DNA of 64,000 bases, taken from contig CM042696.1 of NCBI GenBank assembly GCA_023614405.1, positions 334,667,211-334,731,210 of the forward strand, read 5' to 3'. The position numbers were made by a program, and so were the translations under genes. Below, one piece after another: positions 36,820 through 48,530 of this stretch (position 1 is its first letter; every line of letters starts with the position of its first letter). The stretch is from Avena insularis. Lineage: Eukaryota; Streptophyta; Magnoliopsida; Poales; Poaceae. The notes under the pieces are model-generated. The model had not been told where the DNA came from. It did not search any database and worked only from the letters and a program-made list of their open reading frames with translations.

Positions 36820-39690
36820 TTGCATGTGTGTTCTTTCACAAACCACACATGGATACACCAGTGTCATTGCATGTGTGTTCTTCTCACGAACGACAGCCAG
36901 TGTCATTGCATGTATGTTCTTCTCACAAACCACACAAGGATTCACCAGTGTCATTGCATGTGTGTTCTTCTCATGAACCATAGCCAGTGTCATTGCATGT
37001 CTGTTCTTCTCACAAACCACATAAGTATCCACCAGTGTCATTGCTTGTCTATTCTTCTAAACAAACCACACATGGATCCACCAGTGTCATTGGATGTGTG
37101 TTCTTCTCATGAACCACACATGGCTCCACCAGTGTCATTGCATGTCTGTTATTTTCATGAACCACGGCTAGAGTCATTGCATGTATGTTCCTTCCACAAA
37201 CCACATATGGATCGACTAGTGTCAGTGCATGTCTGTCCTTTTCATGAACCACACCCAGTGTCATTGCATGTCTGTTCCTCTAAACAAACCACACATGGAT
37301 CCACCTAGTGTGATTGCATGTCTATTCTTTTCACAAACCACACATGGATCCACCAGTGTCATTGCTTGTGTGTTCTTCTCATGAACCATAGCCAGTGTCA
37401 TTGCATGTATGTTCTTCACACAAACCACATAAGAATCCACCAGTGTCATTGCATGTGTGTTCTTCTCATGAACCACTCATGGATCCACCCAGTGTCATTG
37501 CATGTCTGTTCTTTTCATGAACCACAGCTAAAGTCATTGAATGTGTGTGCTTTCCATAAACCACATATGGATCCACCAGTGTAATTGCATGTCAGTTGTT
37601 TTCATGAACCACACCCAGTGTCATTGCATATCTATTCTTCTAAACAAACCACACATGGATCCACCTAGTGTGATTTCATGTCTGTTCTTTTCACATACCA
37701 CACATGGATCCACCCGTGTCATTGCATGTGTGTTCTTTTCATGAACCACAACTAGAGTCATTGCATGTGTGTTCTTCTAAACAAACCACACATGGATCCA
37801 CCAGTGTCATTGCATGTGTGTTCTTCTCAAGAACCACACATGGATCCACCTAGTGTGATTGCATGTCTGTTCTTTTCATGAACCACACATGGATCCACGA
37901 GTGTCATTGCATGTCTGTTCTTTTCATGAACCACACCTAGTATCATTGCATGTCTGTTCTTTCCACAAACCACACATGGATCCACCTAGTGTGATTGCTT
38001 GTCTGTTCTTTCACAAACCACACATGGCTCCACCAGTGTCATTGCATGTGTGTTCTTCTCATGAACCACAACCCGTGTTATTGCATGTGTGTTCTTCTAA
38101 ACAAACCACACAAGTATCCACCAGTGTCATTGCATGTGTGTTCTTTTCACAAACCACACATGGATCCACTAGTGTCATTGCATGTTTGTTCTTTTCACAA
38201 ACCACACATGGATCCACCAGTGTCATTTCATGTCTGTTCTTTTCATGAACCACACATGGATATACCAGTGTCATTGCATGTGTGTTCTTTTCATGAACTA
38301 CAGCTAGAGTCATTGCATGTCTTTTCTTTCCACAAACCACACATGGATCCACCTAGTGTGATTGCATGTCTGTTCTTTCATAAACCACACATGGATCCAC
38401 TAGTGTCATTGCATGTGTGTTATTCTCATGAACCACGAATGGATCCGCCCAGTGTCATTGCATGTCTTTTCTTTTCATGAACCACAGCTAGAGTCATTGC
38501 ATGTATGTGCTTTCCACAAACCACATATGGATCCTCTAGTGTCATTGCATGTCTATTCTTTTCATGAACCACACCTAGTGTCATTACATGTCTGTTCCTG
38601 TAAACAAACCACACATGGATCCACCTAGTGTGACTGCATGTCTGTTCTTTTCACAAACCACACATGGCTCCACCAGTGTCATTGCATGTGTGTTCTTGTC
38701 ATGAACCACAACTAGAGTCATTGCATGTGTGTTCTTGTAATCAAACCACACATGGATCCACCTAGTGTGATTGCATGTCTGTTCTTTTAACAAACCACAC
38801 ATGGATCCACCTAGTGTGATTGCATGTCTGTTCTTTTCACAAACCACACATGGATACACTAGTGTCATTGCATGTCTGTTATTTTCATGAACCACGGCTA
38901 GAGGCATTGCATGTCTATTCTTTCCACAAACCACACATGGGTCCACCTAGTGTGATTGCATGTCTGTTCTTTCACAAACCACACATGGATCCACCAGTGT
39001 CATTGCATGTGTGTTCTTATCATGAACCACACATGGATCCACCCAGTGTCATTATATGTCTATTCTTTTCATGAACCATAGCTAGAGTCATTGCATGTAT
39101 GTGCTTTCCACAAACCACATATGGATCCACCAGTGTCATTGCATGTCTGTTCTTTTCATGAACCACACCCAGTGTCATTACATGTCTGTTCCTCTAAACA
39201 AACCACACATGGATCCACCTAGTGTGATTGCATGTCTGTTATTTTCACAAACCACACATGGATCCACCAGTGTCATTGCATGTGTGTTCTTTTCATGAAC
39301 CACAACTAGAGTCATTGCATGTGTGTTCTTCTAATCAAACCACACATGGATCCACCTAGTGTGATTGCATGTCTGTTCTTTTCACAAACCACACATGGAT
39401 CCACCTAGTGTGATTGCATGTCTGTTCTTTTCACAAACCATAGATGGATCCACCAGTGTCATTGCATGTGTGTTCTTTTCATGAACCACAACTAGAGTCA
39501 TTGCATGTATGTACATTCCACAAACCACACATGGGTCCACCTAGTGTGATTGCATGTCTGTTCTTTCACAAACCACACATGGATCCACCAGTGTCATTGC
39601 ATGTGTGTTCTTTTCATTGACCACAACTAGAGTCATTACATGTGCGTTCTTCTAAACAAACCACACATGGATCCACCTAGTGTGATTGCA
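36820..39690. repeat. Higher-order block B2 of the minisatellite
   Basis: Copy of the 30.47-33.35 kb block at a constant offset of 6,345, with scattered single-base differences. The offset begins to drift by 1-2 bases near 39.54 kb. Confidence 0.8.
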
Positions 39691-41895
39691 TGTCTGTTCT
39701 TTTCACAAACCACACATGGATCCACCTAGCATGATTGCATGCCTGTTCTTTTCACAAACCACACATGGATCCACCAGTGTCATTGCATGTGTGTTCTTTT
39801 CATGAACCACATATGGATACACCAGTGTCATTGCATGTTTGTTCTTTTCATGAACCACACCCAGTGTCATTGCATGTCTGTTCTTTCCACAAACCACAAA
39901 TGGATCCACCTAGTGTGATTGCATGTCTGCTCTTTCACAAACCACACTTGGATCCACCAGTGTCATTGCATGTGTGTTCTTCTCATTAACCACAACCAGT
40001 GTCATTGCATGTGTGTTCTTGTAAACAAACCACACAAGGATGCACCAGTGTCATTGCATGTGTGTTCTTCTCATGAACCACAACCAGTGTCATTGCATGT
40101 ATGTTCTTCTCACAAACCACATAAGTATCCACCAGTGTCATTACATGTCTATTATTCTAAACAAACCACACATGGATCCAATAGTGTCATTGGATGTGTG
40201 TTCTTCTCATGAGCCACACATGGATACACCAGTGTCATTGCATGTATATTCTTTCATGCACCATAGCTAGAGTCATTGCATGTATGTTCCATCCACAAAC
40301 CACATATGGATCCACCAGTGTCATGGCATGTCTGTTATTTTCAAGAACCACAGCCAGTGTCATTGCATGTATGTTCTTCTCACAAACCACATAAGGATCC
40401 ACCAGTGTCATTGCATGTCTGTTCTTCTCACAAACCACATAAGTATCCACTAGTGTCATTGCATGTATGTTCTTCTCACAAACCACATAAGGATCCACCA
40501 GTGTCATTGGATGTGTGTTCTTCTCATGAACCACACATGGATCCACCCAGTGTCATTGCATGTCTGTTCTTTTCATGAACCACAGCTAGTGTCATTGCAT
40601 GTATGTGCTTTCCACAAACCACATATGGATCCACCAGTGTCATTGCATGTTTGTTCTTTTCATGAACCACACCCAGTGTCATTGCATGGTTGTTCCTCTA
40701 AACAAACCACACATGGGTCCACCTAGTGTGATTGCATGACTGTTCTTTTCACAAACCACACATGGATCCACCTAGTGTGATTGCATGTCTATTCTTTTCA
40801 CAAACCACACATGGATCCACCAGTGTCATTGCATGTGTGTTCTTTTCATGAACCACACATGGATACACCAGTGTCATTGCATGTGTGTTCTTTGGATGAA
40901 CAACACCCAGTGTGATTGCATGTGTGTGCTTTCCACAAACCACATATGGATGCACCAGTGTAATTGCATGTCAGTTGTTTTCATGAACCACACCCAGTGT
41001 CATTGCATGTCTGTTCCTCTAAACAAACCACACATGGATCCACCTAGTGTGATTTCATGTCTGTTCTTTTCACATACCACACATGGATCCACCCGTGTCA
41101 TTGCATGTGTGTTCTTTTCATGAACCACAACTAGAGTCATTGCATGTGTGCTCTTCTAAACAAACCACACATGGATCCACCAATGTTATTGCATGTGTAT
41201 TCTTCTCAAGAACCACACATGGATCCACCTAGTGTGATTGCATGTCTGTTCTTTTCATGAACCACACATGGATCCACCAGTGTCATTGCATGTCTGTTCT
41301 TTCCACAAACCACACATGGATCCACCTAGTATGATTGCATGTTTATTCTTTCACAAACCACACATGGCTCCACCAGTGTTATTGCATGTGTGTTCTTCTC
41401 ATGAACCACAACTCGTGTCATTGCATGTGTGTTCTTCTAAACAAACCACACAAGTATCCACCAGTGTCATTGCATGTGTGTTCTTTTCACAAACCACACA
41501 TGGATCCACCAGTGTCATTGCATGTCTGTTCTTTTCCCAAACCACACATGGATCCACCAGTGTCATTGCATGTCTATTCTTTTCAGGAACCACACATGGA
41601 TATACCAGTGTCATTGCATGTGTGTTCTTTTCATGAACCATAGCTAGAGTCATTGCATGTATGTTCCTTCCAGAAACAACATATGGATCCACCCAGTGTC
41701 ATTGCATGTCTGTTCTTTCCATGAACCACAGCTAGAGTCATTGCATGTATGTGCTTTCCACAAACCACATATGGATCTACCAGTGTCACTGCATGTCTGT
41801 TCCTCTAAAGAAACCTCACATGGATCCACCTAGTGTGATTGCATGTCTATTCTTTTCACAAACCACACATGGATCCACCAGTGTCATTGCATGTG

Positions 41896-41900
41896 TGTTC
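41896..41900 (+). repeat. Target-site duplication, left copy (TGTTC)
   Basis: TGTTC directly precedes the 5' LTR and recurs at 56,431-56,435 after the 3' LTR. Joining the flanks at this 5-mer restores a normal minisatellite unit (GCATGTG, TGTTC, TTCTCATGAACC), so insertion into an existing array is certain. Confidence 0.95.
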
Positions 41901-44900
41901 TGTAGCATCCCATCTGTCTAACATCTGTAATGCTACATGGTCTAATAATAAAATGCTACTTCCTACATCTATTGTTGCATCATAATTATATCATGCTCAT
42001 GTCCTCATGCCACCTTGCATTTGAGCATCATATAAAACTCTTTTTCTTTTGGTTCTTATCTCATATGCATTATTAATTGTATTTGCCTCTTGATATATTG
42101 TAGTTGGTTCTTGATAAATGCTTGATGCCCAAGTTGAGTTGGGGGCATATCTTTTATTAACTCCGCCACCTTTCTTTGTCACCACCCCATAATTCCACCA
42201 TCCAACTATATGTGAGCTGCGCATCTTATTTGGTTTATCTCTATCTCATGTAGTTGGGATGGATCCACTTCTATTTCTACATGCTCTCACACTAGCATCA
42301 TGTTGTTTTCACATTATTGATATGTGGAGCCACCTTTGCATGCCTTGTGAGTGGTACCCCTTTTTATAGCTTCATATGGATTGTTTTTGAATAGTTGCTC
42401 ATGTTGGAATATTGTTGAGGATATTATACACCTAGTGGAATATACACACAACATGTCCATATTATATTCAAATTTGAGCATGTCCATCTACTCCACATGG
42501 AACATCCATTTAAATTCTTTTGGCTTGGCCTTAGCTCCATATTCTTGGGATGCATGGGAATAAATGCCATGAGCCTTTATTTTGTTTTCACAAAATTAAA
42601 CATGGCATTTACTCTTCATGCATGGGCCATGCAAGATCACCACCATCTTGTTCTCCTTTGGTTTTCCTTTGTTTTTTAGTGGATCTTTTCTTTTGTGAAC
42701 TCCCCTTTTCTCTCTCAAACCTCCTAATCTTGGTCTTAGTTTCCTTGCCATGTGCATCAAGATCCTCACCCTCACCCCATCTCCTTTTCACTCATGCTTT
42801 TGATCTTGCTTTTGGTCATGTTGAAAGCCCTAACCCTAACCTCACCACCACCCCATGCTCATTCCCAACCGTGACCACCACCCCTACCCCCTTTCTAACC
42901 TAACTCCACTCCTAAACCTACCCATGTCGAGCCTCCCCTCTAGCTCAAACCCTACCCGAGCCTCCCCTCTAGATCAAACCCTAGCCGAGCCTCCCCTCTT
43001 CTCTCTCTCTCCCTGCCAAAGAGGCCCCATAACCGAGCCTCTCCTTCCCCTCTGCTGGACCCAGCCGCAGCCACCCTGCCCTGGCCCCTTCCCACGACGA
43101 GCACGTGAGGGATAAGAAGAAAAAGGGGGCCGAAGCCACCTTTTCTCCGCCCGAGCCCCACGGCACCCCCCTCTCTCACCCCGTCCTTATCTCCACCCCC
43201 TCCCGTCTCTCTGGTCGCCAGCCCCATCCCTGTGCCCTGCGCCTCCCTTTTCCCTCACCTGCCACCACTTCTCCATCGCCGGCCACCGTCGGCCTCCACC
43301 TCCATCTCCTCGAAACAAGGCGGCGAGCGTGGCGTGTTGGTGTCGAGGAAGGCGAGGAGGTCCCCGGCGTCGCCCCTGTGCACGGAGTCGAGGAGGAGAC
43401 GGGTTGTACCTGCTGCAGATCACCGACAAGCCGACGAAACCCTAGCTCCACCGGCCTCCTACTACCCCGACGAACCGCTACTTCCCCGGCCGATCTGACC
43501 TCACCGACGTCCCCACGGTGAGCCCCCGAATCCCCCAGACAACCTCCCGCTCGTCTTTGCTTCCTGTACGCGCCAAACCGCCGAACGAACGCCTTCTGTG
43601 CAACGCGCTCGCCGTCGTCGAGGACCGTCCTCTCGCTGTTTTCGCCTTATCTGGCCGCGCCTGCGTTTCCTCTCACAAACCAGCTCCACCGCAGCGGTAG
43701 CCACCGCCGTGCGCAAGCGCCAGGTCACGGGGTCGATCCCCCGTCCCGCCAGCCGCGTGTTCTCTGTCAGTTTTGTCAGACAAACGCGAGAAGAAAAACA
43801 GTAACAGATGCGCGTTTTGGAAATAACCCCTACCCTTTTTTTCCCCAACCCGCGGTCCAGCCGGCCCCACCTATTAGTCTCTGTGGTAATTTTTTTACGA
43901 AAAGGTACCCAGGTTTTGGAACCCTCAACCCGCGCTCCCTGTCCGCGCCACGTGGCTGCGCCCGGTTCGCAAGCCCGCGCGTGGCCCCGCACACCACCGA
44001 CCCCACCTGTCAATTGCACGGGCTGGATAACGCCGCGGTAAGAAAAGTTCTGCCGCGCAGTTTTTCGCCAGCTCAGCTCGGTCCCACCTGTCTGTGACTC
44101 GGGCTAAGTTTCTCTGGGTACAAAAAGTTTATTCGTTTTTCTGTTTAATAAAACAATTTCAGAAAATGTTTAATATGATTTTAAATCGAGAGATTAATAA
44201 CTTTTAATTGCTAATACCAAATAATACAAATAATATATGTTTTTGAATCAGAAAAATGTGAAGATTTCAAATTTGCCATCCAAATTAATGTTTGACTAAT
44301 TTAAATTCTCGAAATTGTTTAATTGCTTTAAAAATGTCTTTTCTTAATTAATTAATAACTTTAAATCTATAACTCCAAATTTGGCAAATAATATCTCTAA
44401 ATCGATCAGCGCGACGAGCCCGTTCTAGCTATGCATTCCATGTTATGAATTGAAGTATGCATCATGTCATTATTAAAAATCAGAACTGTTTATGGCAATC
44501 AAATTTGACTAAAAACTTAATATAATGATTTATGCTTGTCCTCACACCTCACCCTTGCCATGCTACATTAATACCATGTAAATTGTGCATCATTCATCAT
44601 GGCATGCTTGTTTGCTTGTCGCATTTTATTTATATGCTTGTGCAGTTTATTTATGTTGGCCCTTGTTTGTTTGGTTCTTCTTTCGGATAGACGCCGAGCA
44701 AGGGAAATATCGGGAATCCCAGGAGTACTACCCAGATCCATCCCTCGCTTCAACTGAGCTGCCAGGCAAGCACTACCACATGCTTGCATACATATAGTAC
44801 CTATTGCCTCTATCTTATTCTTGCATCATTGAGTCGCGGTTGCATTAAATTGAATCCCAAGTACTGCATAGCCTTTATTTTTAAAACCCCACCGAAGCGT

Positions 44901-46495
44901 GTTCCTCCATCCCATGAGCCATTACTACAGGAGTTGCTTGAGCCATGCGAGTTGTAGAATAGCATGTGTAGGGTATGTGAGTGTCTGATGGATAATGAGG
45001 TACCTAAACAACTTAACCTGAGTAGTAATGGGAAAACTAATGAAAGAGGCACCCGTGGGCAATATCTGTCATTTGGTTTTTATGTCCACTTGTGTCTCGT
45101 AGGACCCCGAGTACTTGATACATGTTCCTTGACTATTCGGACTATCCACATCCGGGAGGCCTTATGGACCCCCCTGAGTTAGAGCTTGATTCATTTATAT
45201 TTCTTGGGGCCACAACTAGTTTAGGGTTTTATTACTATCCTGTACTTATGCCATGCTTTACTGTTTTATTTAAGATTGTGCATGGAGCACCTGTACTATT
45301 TTGGATCGTGACACGTTTTCGCTGTATCGACAAGCCTAGTCACACTTTCGGGTTCCCAGTCGTTTACCGCCGTCCACACAAACCCTGGGTCCGTTCCGGA
45401 GCCGGCCAACTTCGTTGCGGGTAGCTTAGTGGGGTGCCCCCCTGAAATATTTTATGAATCCTATGATTGCTTTGTCGTGAATGCCTCGCTGGGTTTTGAG
45501 TTGGTTTTTCCGAGGTTTATCGAGTGTGTGTTGCTATTTGTGCACCCCTGCAGGGTAAATCTTTCTGAAAGCCGTGTCCGCGGTTATGGACGACTTGGAG
45601 CATAGTTTCTCGATCATAGACAAGTATAACTAAAGTACCACTTTTAATTTGACTAAATACCTGACTAGTAAATAGTCCAATACTCATGGAATGGTTAATA
45701 AAACTGCCAACGGATGGGTTGTTCGTCTGCTTTCTTGTTGGTAAGCGAGAACGAGGATGGATCTGTTACTTTATACTGTTATAACTGTTGTTACTAATTA
45801 ACGGACATCCGTCTATCTTTGGTTAGGTGGATGGTTAGCGAGTATCTATTGACTTGTTAGTTATTATCTTTTGCTGCAATTGCGTCACCCCAGGTTTATG
45901 TCCCCTTTAGAGGCATAAAGACTTGCTGAGTACCCCTAGGGTCTCACACGATAAATTGTTTGATTCAGATGAACAGGTGTATTCGCAAGATGGATACTGG
46001 GTGGAGGAGATAGATGATGTTGGCAACGATCACTTGGTGTAGAGATTCTGGGGATGGGGATCCGCGAGATCTGTGGGCGAGATGTGCTTACTTATGTGGC
46101 ATCTTATGCCGATTTGCTTCTTATCCGTACTCAGATCTTGTTTTCCGCTTCCGCTTGATATTTTGATGTTTGATGTATGAGGAGCTATCCTACACTATTA
46201 TCTCTATCTAGGATATTTGGATCTTGCCGTATGGCGTTGCAATATTTCTATTTCTTTTAGATGGTATGGCTCTGAGCACTGTTGTAAGGTAGCTTGCATA
46301 CATACTCACTTGTGTATGTATTTGATCTCTTCGCCTGTTGCCTACGCCGCTAGCTCTTGTCCTGATGTTCTTGGAAGTGGTTAGGACGGCCGACGGGTCT
46401 ACACGTGGGTGGCCCCTGGGCCCCCGTTGTACTATTTTAACCACTTTTGGTTCATCCAGGCTTGGACTTAGAGCGTAGGGTCCGAGGTTGTTACA
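41901..46495 (+). repeat. 5' LTR (4,595 bp)
   Basis: Starts TGTAGCATCCC and ends GAGGTTGTTACA. It is about 35 bases longer than the 3' LTR, partly because a CCCGAGCCTCCCCTCTAG-type segment is tandemly duplicated at about 42,935-42,995 and occurs once at about 52,927. A C-rich region (42,820-44,060) and an AT-rich region (44,100-44,420) lie inside. ORFs of 60-170 codons here are on both strands, have no domains and are not genes. A second, diverged relative lies antisense at 14.7-18.1 kb. Confidence 0.95.
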
Positions 46496-46497
46496 AT

Positions 46498-46510
46498 TGG
46501 TATCAGAGCC
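46498..46510 (+). other. Primer binding site for initiator-Met tRNA
   Basis: TGGTATCAGAGCC lies two bases after the LTR end. It is the standard plant retrotransposon primer binding site, complementary to the 3' end of initiator methionine tRNA, and is perfect here, unlike the two degraded sites at 6,596 and 14,673. Confidence 0.95.
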
Positions 46511-47375
46511 ATCCCGCCCTTCAGGGTCTCAGCCAAAAGGTCGTTGTCAGTCTAGCAAATATTTTTGGTAGCTATGTATACTAGGGAAAAACAAAACGTG
46601 AGAGTAGGACTGCTTCCTTTTTTCTTCTTACCCACCCACCCACCCTTTTCTGGTAAGGAAGTCTAACGTTTTCAATCCTCTTCTAAAATTCAAACTAGGA
46701 TTCACGTGTTCTGGGTTCTGTAGTACCATAGGTTGTGTGAGTGTGTGAGTGTGTGTGAATTCCTTGTCTATCTGTTGCATCCAACTTGTTATCGCTATCT
46801 GCCTTTTTGGTTATCAACTGTCGGTACATTCCATATCGACAGGCTTTTGTAAACCGACGCGATCTATCTGTTTTGTTGTATACCCGCGATCTGTCTTACT
46901 CTTTGTTACCCGACGCTATCTTGTTAGGGGTGTTTGTTTTCCGTAGTTGCTAATCTTTAGGTTCATCTTTAGAAAGAAGGAAGTTGGGATATGTGTTTTA
47001 CTTATTCATGTGCGGAGTAATGATTTGAGTGCGGGATGGAGTCGCGACCATACCACTACTTTTATCATTCGCTCTTGTATATTGAATTGGTAGAGTTACT
47101 AATCTTGATTCGTTAAGTGGTTTTGCGCATATAGTGGTATTTTAATGCCGAAATTTGCGGATTTTTTTTGCCTTGATAGCTTTGTGTACCACACTCCTTG
47201 TTCAGTCGTGTCTGATATGCTTAATATCTTCTAGGTGCTTTGAACTTTGTTGATATTTTAATATCATCTTAGTAATTTGTATCCTTTAAATCTTGGTTAA
47301 TTCCATTTTGGTACTATTTTGGATTATTATTATTCTCCATTATGGTACTGACTTGAGTTTTACATCAATCACAGG
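46511..47375 (+). other. Untranslated leader of the gypsy element
   Basis: About 865 bases between primer binding site and the gag ATG, T-rich, with no ORF of note. It includes a C-rich ACCCACCCACCCACCC run at about 46,630 and a GTGTGAGTGTGTGAG run at about 46,736. Confidence 0.7.
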
Positions 47376-48530
47376 ATGGCACCACCACACCGTTCTGAGG
47401 AGGACATACCACCTGAACTAGGGGCTGCGTTGGCAAGTATTGCTAATGCCTTGGGAACAATGCAGTAGAACCAGCAGCGATTTGAAGAAAGTGTTAGGAG
47501 GAATGAGTTTGTTCCGCTACCTCCACCTCCCAAGCAAGGAGACATCAAGAGCTTTCTGAAGTTTAACTCGCGCCACTTTGAGGTGTCTGATCAGCCTCTG
47601 GACGCAGATGATTGGCTGCGTGAGATGTCAAGGTTGCTGATGACTGCTGATGTTCTTGAGCAAGAATGGGTAAAATGTGCCACTCACCTGCTGAAGGGAG
47701 ATGCAGCTCTGTGGTGGGAGAATTACCTGAAGGCAAACCACTCTGAGTTTCAGCCTACTTGGGAGCAGTTCACTGGAGCTTTCAAAGAGCAATATCTGTC
47801 AAAAATTGTCATGAAAAGGATGAAGGAACTGTTTCTCAACCTCAAGCAGGGCAATGACAATGTCAATACCTATATCAGGAACTTCATGAACCTTTCTCGG
47901 TATGGTGGCGATGAGATTTCTGATGACAAGAAGAAGCAAAAGAGGTTCAAACAAGGGCTCAATGCATCTATCAAGTATGCAATCACTCATGCAAGGCCGG
48001 GGTCTTTTCTGGAACTCCAACATACAACACTATAGGAAGAAGCCAGTAGGCAAGTGTTCGTGGAGTCCAAGAAACACAGTCATGATGCAGCAAGCTCTTC
48101 AGCTATGACAGCTCCTTCTAAGCGCCATGTGTGGGTTCCTAATACCGCACCGCCGCTCCCGGCTCCACCAAGACCTTCAGGCTACGCGGCAAGGCCACCA
48201 AACTCCTTCACTGCGGCTCCTAGGGGCTACAACCACAACTACCCTGGAGCGCCTGGCGGAGTCCCTGGCTACACTGCTCCACGTCCACCTGGTGCTTGTT
48301 ACACTTGTGGGAACACTAGGAATCAACACTGGAGTTGTCCCATGAACAACAAAGCTCTTCCTCCACCACCTCCAAGACCTGCAGCAAGTTCTTATATGGT
48401 TCGTGCACCTCCACCTCGGGCTCTCAACATCAACACCAAGCCCGGGTCCACTGTTGCTCGTTCCAACTATGTCAACGTCGCTCAAGCTGAGCATGCACCT
48501 GGAGTTGTGATGGGTATGCTTCCTGTTAAC
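47376..48530 (+). pseudogene. gag: gag region of the gypsy element
   Basis: Gag forms the virus-like particle and binds the element RNA. The frame opens at ATG 47,376 (MAPPHRSEEDIPPELG). The capsid-like part contains FNSRHFEVSDQPLDADDWL at about 47,562, then KGDAALWWENYLK and YLSKIVMKRMKEL. A Pro/Ala/Gly-rich linker (about 48,110-48,290) precedes a zinc knuckle, CYTCGNTRNQHWSC, at 48,297-48,338. Its cysteines keep the canonical spacing, but the position of the usual His (residue 9 of the motif) is Asn and a His sits two residues later, which may impair zinc binding. In-frame TAG codons at 47,466-47,468 and 48,033-48,035 interrupt the frame. The same frame then runs on into pol. Confidence 0.85.

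Larger units (their letters stand above)
22285..41900. repeat. Compound minisatellite array, left block (about 19.6 kb)
   Basis: Head-to-tail units share GTGTCATTGCATGT, then TGTTCTT with CTCATGAACC or TTCACAAACC, then CACA. They end in one of two ways. Long units end CATGGATCCACCA (48 bp; 49 with CCTA, 47 with a shortened T-run). Short units stop at CCACAGCCA (39 bp) or in CTAGA before the next GTCATTGC. Most long units contain a GGATCC. The leftmost units (22,285-22,360) are the most degenerate, as expected for an array edge. At a mean of about 45 bp this is roughly 430 units (estimated from length, not counted). Consensus units lack CpG. Long ORFs occur in several frames on both strands but follow from unit lengths; I do not call them genes. 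The array stops at 41,900 only because a gypsy element inserted there. Confidence 0.95.

Noticed and set aside
36685..37308. Cys/His-rich repeat protein gene of 207 codons (and similar ORFs, for example 63,296-63,955)
   Set aside because: Equivalent ORFs exist in several frames and on both strands, frames shift with unit length, there is no start context or intron structure, and the sequence is a minisatellite.
22285..41900. CRISPR-like array (regular repeats of about 25-30 bp with spacers)
   Set aside because: Units are contiguous with no unique spacers. The variation is shared between units, and the context is a plant nuclear genome.
42826..42842. Telomere-like CCCTAACCCTAACC motif
   Set aside because: Only two units, present in both LTRs of the element, so it is LTR sequence and not an interstitial telomere.
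43105..43521. Proline/arginine-rich ORFs of 90-170 codons in the GC-rich part of the gypsy LTR
   Set aside because: They lie within the LTR, occur on both strands, recur in the 3' LTR with frame differences and have no domain.
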